Below are positions 11,146-23,800 of a stretch of DNA of 64,000 bases, one piece after another. Location of the stretch: assembly GCA_903813345.2 (NCBI GenBank), contig CAIIXF020000007.1, forward strand, positions 23,425,564 through 23,489,563. Reading direction: 5' to 3'. The DNA comes from Owenia fusiformis (taxonomy: Eukaryota > Annelida > Polychaeta > Sabellida > Oweniidae). Below the pieces are notes generated by a model. It made no database searches, had not been told where the DNA came from, and saw only the letters and a list, made by a program, of their open reading frames with translations. A program made the translations under genes and the position numbers. Positions within the stretch are counted from its first letter, which is position 1. Each line of letters opens with the position of its first letter.

Positions 11146-11320
11146 CGATGAATTTTTTCAAAAAATATTTCCTATTACATTTTTTAATTATTTTCAAATT
11201 TTTTTTTTTTCAATTCAAAATTTCCAAAAAAAATTTCAACATTTTTTCACAATTTTTTTCAATTATTTTTTCAAATTTTTTCTCAAATCATATTTTTCAC
11301 ATTTTTTCGCTGATGATGAT
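11146..11320. repeat. T-rich low-complexity tract
   Basis: Long runs of T broken by AA and CA. The overlapping Phe/Ile/Lys-rich open frames here are composition artefacts. Confidence 0.8.
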
Positions 11321-11400
11321 TTCCCATGGGATAAACGGACAATCCTATGGTTTTTCAAAAATATCAATTATATCCACTCGAACGTCAGTTTAGCCATTTA

Positions 11401-12875
11401 GCTGGTTGGGGAAATGCATCGACTCTCCACAATCAAGATCACATGATATCATTGACCCCGTGAAACTTCCGGTGCAACTGGATCTATTACATACCCCTCG
11501 ATTTGGACAATTTGTTCTGGATCAAATTTGGATTCAGCAATTATTGGATTCATGTGCATAATGAACTTCAGGGTATTATCCCCAGACGAATCAGAACCAG
11601 CTAATTTTTGCCTCTACCAAACATTTATTCTACACGTATAACATGTTAAATCAAAATTAAGTAAAAATAAAATACAAATATATAAAAGAATAAATAAAGT
11701 TAACTTTGTTAAAATTTCATTTAAATACATATCGTAGCAGGCATCATATATTTATCTTCTGAATAATTTTTTCTTGAAAACTAGTAACTAAATAAAGATC
11801 TCAAATTACTTTATATTGCCTAATGGGAGTTTTTCTCTTCTGCGCCCTTTCACATATTTACTAACAATTTTTATGGCGAAGCTGAAATATATATATTTAT
11901 ATTCCAGACGTAGAGTAACGGTGCGTTGTATTACATTATATTGTAATTATATTATGTTGTCTTGTATTCCGGGTATTACAAATGAAGGTGAGCATTTACC
12001 CGCCCTCATATTTTCAGTCTTTTTAAATATTGATTTTAATATTTGAGGCACAACCAGGAACTCTTTGATAGACATATACGAATACACCGTATCGTCTTTT
12101 GTAAGAGTTGTGAAACGCTTACTTAAACACTCAGAATTTGGAATTTGTCATTGTAACGTGCCAAACAATTTCCTGAACTGAGGATCGAACCAGGGACATA
12201 TACGTCATTGGAAAGCTACTCATCTGCAGATATACGTTATACGGAAAGACGGGTGAAAGAATATTCCATTGACTTGAGAATTATACGTTCCAAATGTAGC
12301 ATATCGTCGAAATAAAAACTGATGTATAATGAATAACTGACAAATACAACGTACCGTAATTACTCGTCTACCTATTCCTTGAGGAATTAAAAGTCACGCT
12401 GAATTGTCAACTGACTGAATACAAAGTATTGATGGAATGAATACAGTATGGGAATGCATTGGAATCTTGATTTTCAAAGATTCCTCAAATTTATCATCAA
12501 TTTTCGACCTATTGTATCGAGGAAAAAATTGGGAAAGTTTGAAGGCACTGAAAATGAAGTCAAGCTACATTCCCATCAATTATAAATATTTTCTTCAAGG
12601 GTTATGTAAATAAAAAATCAAACATAAAGAGGCTTTGACACGTAGTTCAATGAGGGAGCTAAGGTTGCCAAACCTATGGAGGGGAGTGTATGCTATGCAG
12701 TGAAAAATTGTATTTTTTCTTGATTCACTTTCTGTTAGCAGAGGGCTTACAGAACAACCGCTAAATATTTACAGAATACACAATTCCACTAATATCCTAC
12801 TAAAATGCAGAATTAAGGAGAAATTGATGTCAGATATTTCTTCAGCTTCAAGTCTGAAAATCGAGATCTATATTT
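11401..12875. other. Spacer with possible tRNA-derived SINE remnant
   Basis: No gene seen. On the - strand near 12176-12200 the word CCTGGTTCGATCCTCAG looks like a pol III B box in a T-arm context, with tRNA-like sequence before it to about 12240. This may be a decayed SINE or tRNA pseudogene; I could not fold a full tRNA. Confidence 0.35.
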
Positions 12876-14176
12876 CACGGTGTCCAATCCAAACGCTCTT
12901 ACATGCACGACGGAGCGTTTCATTTACGCGAAAACGCTGCGGAGCAAAATAAAATGGCGGCTAATGAAGATTCCACTATCACCGTAAGTATTGTTTCACT
13001 CGTCTCTCTTACATATCATACGTTATGGTGACATATTCTGTACCATTCGATGAACAATACCGTGAGCAAAGATCTTATTTATTCAACTTCTGGTGGTAAA
13101 CTGTTATTTGCTTGATCAAAGCTCCGTAGTGTAGATCAAACGAATATGAAGTTGACGAATTGACCACAAATTACGAATTAAACTAGTATTTATATGAAAA
13201 CGTCAATCTTTCTGTCAAAGTAGTAGACCACAAACGCGTATATTTTCATTTCCTAAAATCCAAGTCCAAATCCATTTACTTGTTCTCGAGAAATCGCTTG
13301 TTTTCCTCGAAACGCTCCGTCGATTTAGGACACAATTTTAGAAACGCTCTTACCATTTTGTTTTGATATCATTTTCAGATTATTAGAGAAGAGTTCGGAA
13401 TCGAATCTATCTCTCAAAAACGTGTTGTACTTGTTAGGCAAATTGAAACTTCCGAACCTGGTGGTGCTAAATGTGCAACTAGCTGACTTAAGCCTAGATT
13501 AGATGATGTCATGCCTACATGTGTGCTAAAACATAAAACTATTGAAAAAGACCGAAAAGTTTATTTGTGAATTAATCTTTCTTCTTTTGATGTCAAGGGG
13601 TATAATACATGTAGATCTTTTCTTTCTCTTCCTGAAGAGGAAAGTAAAGCTATATATTTCCTAAACAGATCTAGACTACCGCAGCGTTTCCAGTTAACTG
13701 TGTTAACCAGATCGCAACGTTTCTTGAATATGAGAATGTCATCATTTTTAAGACTGGATTTTCGGTCATCAAATCACTATTACGATAATGTATGGTGCGT
13801 TGAAGCATTGAAATTTGACCAAAATATACGTTGGTGCTCTAATCTTGGCTCAACTAATCACATGTCGCGACAAAAGGGGTTTTGACCGGTAGAATGACAA
13901 ATACGTTTTTGAATTTTGATAACTATACTGCTTCGTACAGCTCTTCCTAATTGTTTCAAACGTCAACAGCCAGCCAAGTACAACATGAATATCACACCCA
14001 TCGAATGGTATACTCGAAATAAGTAACTCATACCTCTTATTCCCATTATTGGGGAAATCGTCAGACGTCTCATCATTCCCACCCGCTAGTTGTCCTACTC
14101 CGGAGCGTTTCTTTGTTTAGTTTCAGTAATGAAACGCTCCGTCGTGCATGTAAGAGCGTTTGGGTTGGACACCGTG
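12876..14176. mobile_element. 1.3-kb DNA transposon with CACGGTG ends and 5-bp target duplication
   Basis: Nearly perfect ~49-bp terminal inverted repeats begin CACGGTGTCCAA and contain GACGGAGCGTTTCATT. TATTT flanks both sides (12871-12875 and 14177-14181), a 5-bp duplication. Inside, a possible short first exon (MAANEDSTIT, at 12955) ends at GTAAGT, and 13378-13885 holds one frame interrupted by two stops that follows an acceptor-like TTTTCAG. I cannot recognise that product. A 5-bp duplication with CAC ends is typical of Transib and RAG-like elements, but without a transposase the family is open. Confidence 0.75.
13379..13885 (+). pseudogene. Decayed reading frame inside the CACGGTG element
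   Basis: From the acceptor at 13378 one frame runs to a stop at 13885 with only two internal stops (about 13483 and 13567). It includes IIREEFGIESISQKRVVLV near its start. It could be the relic of an element-encoded protein. No domain is recognised and chance is not excluded. Confidence 0.35.
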
Positions 14177-14181
14177 TATTT

Positions 14182-14672
14182 GTTTTTTATTTTATTATAT
14201 TTGTCGGTGAAATCGGGACCAGATGTTTAGCAAGTATTTTTATGATTTTGATATCCAAATCGGAATACTATCTTTAAAACGCTAGAGTCAGAAAATACGC
14301 TTATTAATATTTATTCGTCTGTAGAATCTTCTAAGACCTGGGGATTTATTAAGTTATGGTGTTATTCATGTTCAAATGTTGCCCAATTGATATAACAAAA
14401 GCCTTGACTCGCGTGTCTAACAGAGAAAAAACCCAGAAGATTGCTTTATGAAGAAAATTGATTGCGACATCAATGGGTATATCTGAAATCATTGCAGATA
14501 CGGAGGAGAACCTACGATATCACATAGGTCTGATAATTACACCATTTTTTATCGACCCATACGCTGATACCTATAATTGATCAATGTAAGAAAACACATC
14601 CAAACAGCCTAGTCGGGTGCAAAACAACACTTCATTCTTGAAACTACAAATTAGAAACAACATCCACCAGAA
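14182..14672. other. Upstream region of the Reeler-DOMON gene
   Basis: It should hold the promoter and 5' UTR. No clear TATA box or initiator can be called. The start ATG at 14673 has a good context (G at -3 and G at +4). Confidence 0.4.
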
Positions 14673-14862
14673 ATGGAGGCGCTACTTTATGTATGTTTTG
14701 GGATGATATTGATGGTAGGCTTTGCAATGTCTGAGACTCCATATAGAATGTGTGACTTGCCAACAACTGTACGGATAGAGCACCCACATGCACAGACCAG
14801 CAAAGCACCTTACAGAATATATGTTAAGGAACCGCAATATTACCCAGACAGCATATTATCGT
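14673..14862 (+). CDS. Reeler-DOMON exon 1: signal peptide and Reeler start
   Basis: It encodes MEALLYVCFGMILMVGFAMS (signal peptide) and the start of the Reeler domain. The donor GTAAGT is at 14863. One base remains over and joins exon 2 to give Leu. Confidence 0.85.
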
Positions 14863-17800
14863 GTAAGTATTTTTAGTTTTAAGAATTGAATTTTCAAAAA
14901 AAAAATTTAATTTAATGAGAATTATAGTTCTTTATAGAGGTAATTCAGTAAGCAATCTTATCTGGAGACTTAAAGGAACCAATTCAAATTTTGGAGAAAA
15001 AGTTTTTAAATTTCTTTTTCAAATTCAATGATCTAGTTAACAACTATTTTAAGCTTTAATGGATCCACATGTTTAAACTTTCACTTGATTTCAAGATTGC
15101 AATATTCGATGGGTGAAAATAGAAGATATAACTTTTGTCACGTAACTAGATTATATATTTGGTCAATTCTTTCTGACCAACTATGCATGCAGGTACAAAT
15201 TATCATATTTGCAAATCCAATTAGGTACAGTATCAAATGAAAATTACAATTCACTTCTTCATCTTGTGTTGTCAGGCACAAAATTAAATCAATCACATAT
15301 GGATTGACTGCCGTAATATCTCATACATGCCAATTCCATAGTAAATAGAAAATAGATTACTATTTAACCTATTTACGAAACCATTTTCGTCAATTTGTCA
15401 GACTACGGTCTTAATCAAGCGACCCACATCCGTGAATGTCCTATCAGAACTGCGTCTCCAACGGCTCGAATAACTAGTCGAATAAATATTAAATCATATC
15501 CTGGGAACGTATTCAAAAATAGTATTTTGTAGCATCATCCCACCCCCGCCTCACCCCCGTTTTCTAAGAAGGAAAAGACCAAAGGAATACAATAAGCGTG
15601 TTGAGACAGGGAAGACTAGCCCAAAAGACATATTTTCTCAAGCGGGTGCTGAGTGTTGCTAGAACCAAACAACAACAAAAAGCGTATTTTTCAATTATTA
15701 AATAGAAAGGTGCGTAATCTACTAAGTGCATGTAGCTACAGTTTAAAGCAAATCAGCAGGTAGCTATAACACTTGCTTTAAGCAAGAAGGTTCAGTTAAC
15801 ATTATGATGATATATGGGGGAATAACGAACGTGATATTCCCAAATGATGAGAATCGCCCGGTGTTATAGATAGTTCATCAATCAGTATCTGAAGCTCTTG
15901 AAGAGGCGTCTAAACGACTCTAGATAAATTATCGACAGGCCGGGGTGGTGCTAGAACTAATTTGTGAGCTGTCAATTATTTTTCTCTGAATTATTGTCCC
16001 AAAGGATTGGAATCTTATGGCCATTTTTAAGAACAAGCAAATAAGAAAACTAGTTGTTCTGGGTTCATTGTTCTGTTACGCCGTAAAGCAGCCAAAAATA
16101 TATAAAGTGATCGCATACGAAACATGGAATAAACAGGTCACGGGATACCCAGTCCCTGGTCCTATTAACACGCGGACTTCCATCAAATCTTAAGCTGTTG
16201 AAATCGTTCATATATAGATACAGCGAAAGCCACCGAATCAGTCTTATAATGTAAACAAACCGACTAATATGGGTATCATCGGTGGGCTACCAGCTCCTTT
16301 ATGACACAGCCGGTGATCGTACAAAATGGATGGAGGGGGAGTAGGCGATTTCTGCAAGAAAACTCAACAAAGGATTGGTATCGATATGGAGAAGTGAATT
16401 CAACAATGTTTTTCTCTTAAACCAATTACTGAAAACATCCTTTGAAAAAACACGGTCCTTTGTGTGATGTTAACTGATTGACAACAATTTAATGCGAAAA
16501 TAATTTTTTATATTTTATATAACTGTTTTTGTTAACATTTCTTGTTTTTTAGTGCAATTGTTTTTTGTTCCTTTTTACCATTTCTTGAGAATGAAATAAA
16601 ATATCTTTCCGAAGCTTGTTTTTATCAAACTAGCAACATTTTCTTAGATTTCCCAACATTATAGTTGTACAAAGGACATTTTGGTTGATTTAACAAAAAG
16701 TATTCAAAAAATTAAAACAAAAACCCCGAAATAGATAAAAACTAAGACAAACCTTTAATTTCATTAACACGATACTTTTTTTAAATCAACCAAGCTTTCC
16801 TTTGTATAATAAGTGACAATATTGAGAGACCTAAACACAACTTGTTTATGTCGTTTTTTCAATGAGGTTCGGATAGATGTTTCATTTCATTCCGAACATA
16901 TGATATCAAGAACAAAAGAAGTGTCCAATATGTTTTCTAAAACAATATAGAGAAAAGTAAATATATCTTTTTCAAATTATATAGTTACCATTCAAAAGAT
17001 GACCATTAAATTGACAATGTGTAAAATTTTCAGAATTTTTTAATGACTGGTTTAAGAGAAACGTGTGTTCAAAAAGTTCGCCATATTGATACCCATCCTT
17101 TGGAAGATTTATTTTTTCAAGAGAAAATTCACAACTGAATTGCCTAATGAATAGGCGCAGTGCATTGCAAAATATGTTAGGTCTTCTAGTATTTCTTTTT
17201 GAACTGATACGCTTCTAAGACATGAGCTCTATTTAAAAAGGCGCATCATCACCCACGTGCAAAAGTCAATATTTTTGCTATAAATCAGGCAACAATGGTC
17301 TACACGACCTGTAATAAATAGGTATAAGGGACGTTATTATCACAACACTAATGACATTGCTCACTTTTTTTAAAGTTAGTTTCCATGCGTTATCCAAAAA
17401 ATAATCGAAATAAATTAATATTGGATGGAGGGGGGATTAACGTGTATATAAGACATGACAAGCTACTTGAATTTATTCTTATAACTCCAAATTTTATGGC
17501 GGACATTTTTACTGCTTTCTACTAAAGTGCGATATTTGTAAGTAAAAACAACATAGCTAAACACTGTTTATGATTATGGCTTTCAGAGTTAATTCTCTAT
17601 ACACCCCGGAAGTGCCACACAGGTTAATTCGTTTCGTATTTTATCACAGACCCTTTTCCTTCAATTCCTTAATAACAAAATTAAATTGGCATTCACTATC
17701 GATTTTGAGAGCTTGCGGGCCTCAGGAGAATTTAGAGTTGCAACAGCAATATGTTAATTAGATCGAAGTTATATTTCATGGATTAAAGCACCGGTTGATT

Positions 17801-20800
17801 GAAAAGCAACTCAAATCCTATGATTGATGGTTGATAAGTTCAATCGGTGTCTTGCTAATTCGAAATTAACTTTTCGATCAAGTCTGAGGTTATGGCGACA
17901 CTCTCTGCCGACAAAAAAACAAAAAAAAAGTACATTGATCTTTAATACTCTCTAGAGTCACATAAGTTGTCTTCCAAGATGACGGGAAGGGACGTTTTCA
18001 CTTGCATTCTATCGCTTGATTAATGGTAGAGTATTTTATATTTATTTATTTTATTTTATAAATTAGGATAGAAGCGATCTCTGCAAATATCACCGACGTC
18101 GTAACTCGGTTTACCGTATATTTAATGTTAATTTTTCTTGCCCGCTATGGGGGATCGTTTTTTACAAAAAAATGTTATCTTTGTGATCCCCATGGCAGAA
18201 AAGTCTGGCAATACCACTCCGTTAAAAGGACATCCCACATATTCTAAACCCGTTTTCGAAGCCCTGTGAAATTAACATATGTGACAGCAGTCCTTGAAAT
18301 CTGACATTTATGCATTCTTCACATTTTTACGTTGAACAGATATGTTTTAGGGTAAAACATCACCCTTGTAGTTTAATTTTTACATTCGGTAAGGTCGATT
18401 TAAGCCTAGAATGAATTTATCGCACCTCTTTATATTTCTCTATTGGGTCAGAGATTAATCGATATGTTGTGATTTATGATCATTTTGAACATGTCTTTTT
18501 GGTTACCCAAGAGGAAAACACATATTTTCACTTTCAAAGTATTTGGACCTCAATATACACAAAAATCAATTTCTCCAAGAAGTTTAACTTGCGATATTGC
18601 ATGCTTTCAAAGAGATCATATTTAACATTTCCTAATTGATTTACATGTTTTGCATGTAATTGCGTCTAATCTTAAACGCCGGATCGGATTTATGGAATCA
18701 GAATTGTAAAAAGGTAGTGAGACGCTACATAGAACACAACTAACCTTCACTGAAACCCTTACAAAAATGCGGCTGTAAAGCGGTGTCTATCTAACCATCC
18801 AAATACCCTTATCCATTGTAAACGTTATTCTTCCCGCTTAGACTTTTTAAGATTTTCCTTGATATCTGCACGATTTGTTCATTCTAGTTGAATTGAAACT
18901 GAAACTCCGCGAAGCAGACAATTCGCTTGTTGGGACTTAACCCTAGACAGAACCTTGTCAGAATATCATGGCGGGGCGATATATCATAACCAATGATTTA
19001 TAAGGATCATCTTGGAATCGATATCTGAGATGCAATAATCTCATTCTAATCACGAAAGGCGATTTATAATGTAAGGTTAATCGTATTATAAATTCTCCCG
19101 TATCTTGAAAAATGAGTCGTCTGAGAGTTACTTAAGAATGGTCACAATAAAACAACCTCTTGTGGTCTTGATGCAGTTTCATTCCTCGTTCAGATATTGT
19201 CATTTTTGATTAAGACTGTAATAGGGTATAATGGGTATTGTTCATGCGTTATTGTTCCTCAATAGAATGATCACAGTATCGATCAATTTTTTGAAGAATA
19301 CTACCAATTCCAAAAGATTGATTTGTCGTATTTAAAAGATAGCTCCAACTTCATATATACTATAATAGGCTCTGTCCCTCAGGGTAAGAGCATACGTGTG
19401 AATTATCGTGTGTTAAGCTTTAATTGGTACGATACACCAAATACATCGATTTATGGTAAAGGTGATCAATCTGGAACTGTGACATGGAGCACACTTTTGA
19501 TTAAGCAATGGCTATATCTACATTTTCATAATTTGCAAAAGGTTTATAAGCTCACTTTACAAAAACACGTTTTACTTCAGGTATATATGTCTAAATTTAA
19601 AATTAAAATCAGTCCTTTGGCAACGAGGGGTTGATTTCCATAATAGCTGATATTTTTTTTATCATTATTTGAAAATCCTAATAAAGATAACTGAAATAAT
19701 CGTATTAGTTTTATGTTATTTTGGGGAGGTTCTGAAAGTTGTGGAGATGTAGTTGGAATATGCTAGGTCGCATATATTCAGAAGAGATTCTTGTTTCCTA
19801 GTGAGGCCCTTTTATCGAGGTGATTATTTTGAAAGGTGAATAATGTGTTTAGCCTTGTTAAAACAGGATTTCGATGTCAATTTATGATTTGTATAAGGCA
19901 AAGCATTCCATTCTCTGACACATGTTTATACAAACAATATATTGGTATTGTAATACTGTTGATGTTTGAAGCACATGAGTATCCGATTACGTTTGACCGG
20001 CTGATTTAAGGCATGGTCGATGTATCTTGTATTATTGTCAATAATCAGAGTAAAATGGTGTGCCTAGATAGAATTAGCATCGGCATATATTAATGTTTTT
20101 TAGGATATTGTCTGGCATTTTATATAAATTAGGAACATAAGAGGACCTAAAATCGATCCGTTGGGACCCCCTGCATTTAAAAATCTATTTGAATATTCTG
20201 ACTATTAACCATATACTAAAAAGTATTTTCCTATTTTACAGGTTAAGAATTCCGTAATATCATGGCAGACTTCATTGCTTTTTAGTTTTGTAAGTATGCA
20301 TTTGATGGCCAATGCATCGAAAGCAGCTGATATATCAAGGAATGTACCATTGAGACCTTGTTGACTCCTTTTTGATGGGATGCGTTCTGTTTCAAACTAA
20401 ACAAAATGTATTAATTATGCCCTTCTATTTTCAGTGTCAGTGATTGGTTCATTACCTTTCAAAACATTATTTCTACAAGCAAGAGATCCAGATACGGGGG
20501 ATACCATTGGTAGATTTGTGAGGCAATCAACTTTAAATGTCACACAGATCTGGACCTGCTCAAATACTGACGACACGACAATCACGACGACTAAACTCGA
20601 TAAGCATGAGGTCATATTGAAATGGGAAGCACCGTCGGCCAAAGACTATACTGGACACGTACAGTTCGTGTAAGTGAGCCTATCTAATATGATATATTTT
20701 TCTGAAAAGACCCAAACATGGGTCTTTTGGGTCACACATACGTATGACCAATCACCCATACAAATGCATCGCTTAAATATTTTCCGTTCACGTTTAGGTT

Positions 20801-23800
20801 GTGAAAGACATTGCATGCTTAAACTCCCTATTAATTCGTTACGACGTAAGATTTGCATAATCAAATGACTTTGATACAACGCTTTTTTCTGAAAATACCA
20901 AGATCTCATAAATATTGCTAACAAAGTAAGAGACTAACTTACTACTCGAGCAGTTATTTAAAGCTCTATTAATATTTACAGATACTTAAGGTAAGAAGTT
21001 ACAGAAAAACCTGTCTAATCCCAACACTACAGGGACTAACTAAAAGCGTTCGAATGAGAAGGTGTTCACGTTTAAGGTTACTTTTACAATGGAGTCAATG
21101 GAAGATAACGAAATTAATATAATGAAAAAGGTGTTTATATTGAAAGGTGTTCGGATTACAGAGGTGTCAACACCTTTAATAACTTTAATAACTTTTGTTA
21201 AAAACACTATAAGATAGCCAGAGTTTGAATGTATATTGAACACAACCGTAACGCGATATAAATTTTCCTTTTAATATTAATTGCTTTAGAGAAGATGCTT
21301 TAATTGAGATGAAAAATAGCATAGAGACCCTGCCGCAAACTAAACTTATGCCCTTTACCATTTTATGAATTGTTTTGCCTACGAAGCCACCACGACCTGC
21401 CAAATGATGAAGAATGCAGTATTATTAAAAATCAATGTGCATCAAAGGAACAAAGTGTTTTTCGATTTATGGATCAACATAGTCTAACGGATTTCCATGT
21501 ATCTGTACTTTATAAGATAAAAATTGTCTTAGACAGGTCTTTAAATAAAAATAATAAAGTAGACTGGGTTGCATGGTAATTTGACAATTTAATTAGGAGA
21601 ATCAATGTTTTAAGCATGAATCACATTGTGGCATGAAATATATGAGTGTTGATAATTTAAATTCTAATAGTTCACAATTCTCTAGTCATTTATGACAGCA
21701 ATTGCACAAAAGGGACGTTCTTGATGCCTCTCTTGATTGAAGAATTTTTTATGAACAACTTTGTAATAATTGAACTTTGTGTGTTATATGCGTTATTTAT
21801 TAATATACACACATCCTATTCCATAGGATTGACTGGGCGTCCCCTTTTAGATCACGTGTTAACGCCTTTTTATGGTTTGCGATTCTGATAAATTCATCAT
21901 TAATTTTTTTTACCTTGTGTAATGCGGAATAAAATTCAGATTCAGTCAGAACAGGCTTTACCAGGCTATCCAACTGGGATTTCAGATTGCCAGATTTACT
22001 GAGATTTACATTTTTCTACTTCTGTTTCAGTGGGGTCGTGAGCTTCAATGACACATCGTATTGGGAAGATGTCACATCGGCAACTATACCCAAAGGTTGG
22101 TGACTTCGTTATTAAGTTTTATATTAAACTAGGAAAATGGATTTAGGGTGCATCACCATTCTACGCAGAGCTTTTTTCCGAAACTGATCCTCAACACAAT
22201 ACTATTCAATACTAATAGGACAACTACCAACTATATGTTGAGTAGACCAAAACATTTTTCACTCAAATATCCACGCCATTAATTCAACATTTTTCACGGT
22301 ACAAACCATAACATAAGACGTCATAGATACTAGTTTACAGTACTCATTCAAGATAAACCACCCTTAGATAATGTAGAACATACAAAATCCGAAAGGTAAA
22401 TTGAGGAGACACCCTACCAATTACATAACTCGAGGTTATATGTCGTCTGTAAAGCATTTATAAATTACCTCATTGATTTGCTTCCTTATGGCACCACCAC
22501 AAGTTTTGACATATTGTTATAGTCTCAATTTATTGGTATTTCAGCGTTTGGCGTTCGACGTTCGGAGTTTGACGTCTGTAACAAATTACAGGTGGTGACA
22601 TTTGCATGTAGTAAATTGTAAGTCTTAGAATCAATGACAAAATGTTTACTTATTTTGTTTAGGATTCCCTCCCATAGATGTTAGTACCTGTGGCACTGAG
22701 AAAGGATGTTTCAGGTAAGAAATACTTCTGGATTATATCTGCCCTGTTGCCAGTTACCTTATCACATTTGAAGACATATATACGGATGTTGGTCCTGTGA
22801 TAAAAGTCCCCAGACTGGTGTTTCTTCGCTGTAATTATATTCAAATGGAGTTTTTACCCAAAATGTATCTTTAAACTTTTATATATATTTTGTAATATGG
22901 ATTTCACGCATTCATCCGTTCTTATGAGTACAACATAAAACTTTAGACTAACATTCTGGTCCTATTTTTACAAGATTTGGGAAAACAGATTGTGGACATC
23001 ACGAGTGTGACTACATATTCACCCATTCAGTTGTGAACAATATTATCAACATCGAACTAAGCGCTAAAGGTGGATATGCTGGAGTAGGGTTCTCCTCCGA
23101 TAAAGAAATGGTACGTGTCAATACATCCTAGATGCCAGATCGTAGGTTTCGTTCATGTTACTGTTATGTACTGTCTCTCAGTTGTTGAAAATTGTGCCTT
23201 CTCGGTCATTTTTAGAAACTGATTCTTACAGTACACAGGTAAATTTCACTTTGATCGATTGTAAGTTTTAACAACCTCATATTAAGGAGAAGGATGATGG
23301 GGAGGAAGTGGGATGAGGGAGAGAGACGGGTTAGGAGAATCAATATGACGTCATGGGAGAAATTTGGTATTAAAGGAGAATGTCTGGAAAAATGAAACAA
23401 TTCAAAAAGTCAAACTAACTTGCCCATTAAGTCTGCACACAGTTTATTCCACTTTTATCATCCCACTCCATTGTGTGGAAACTATAGAAGAGACTGTCTG
23501 GCGATATAACACAATGTAAATAGTTTATTCCAATTGTTTCCATAAAAGGTCACCTAATTTCTGTTGTTTTCTTCCTCCTCTCTCACAGAGGGCTGTTATA
23601 ATCAATCAATATTCTCACTCATGGATCCATATTCAGATGAGAAAATGCAATTTTTAACCATCAAGAAATATATGATCAATCTTATCAAACTTTCCAGAAC
23701 AATTAGTTTGTATAACTGACATTATGTCGTCGATGTTTTTGATTGTGCTTACTCCAGGTTCTTATTTAAAGGGGCAACAAGGCATGTAGAGAGAAAATAG

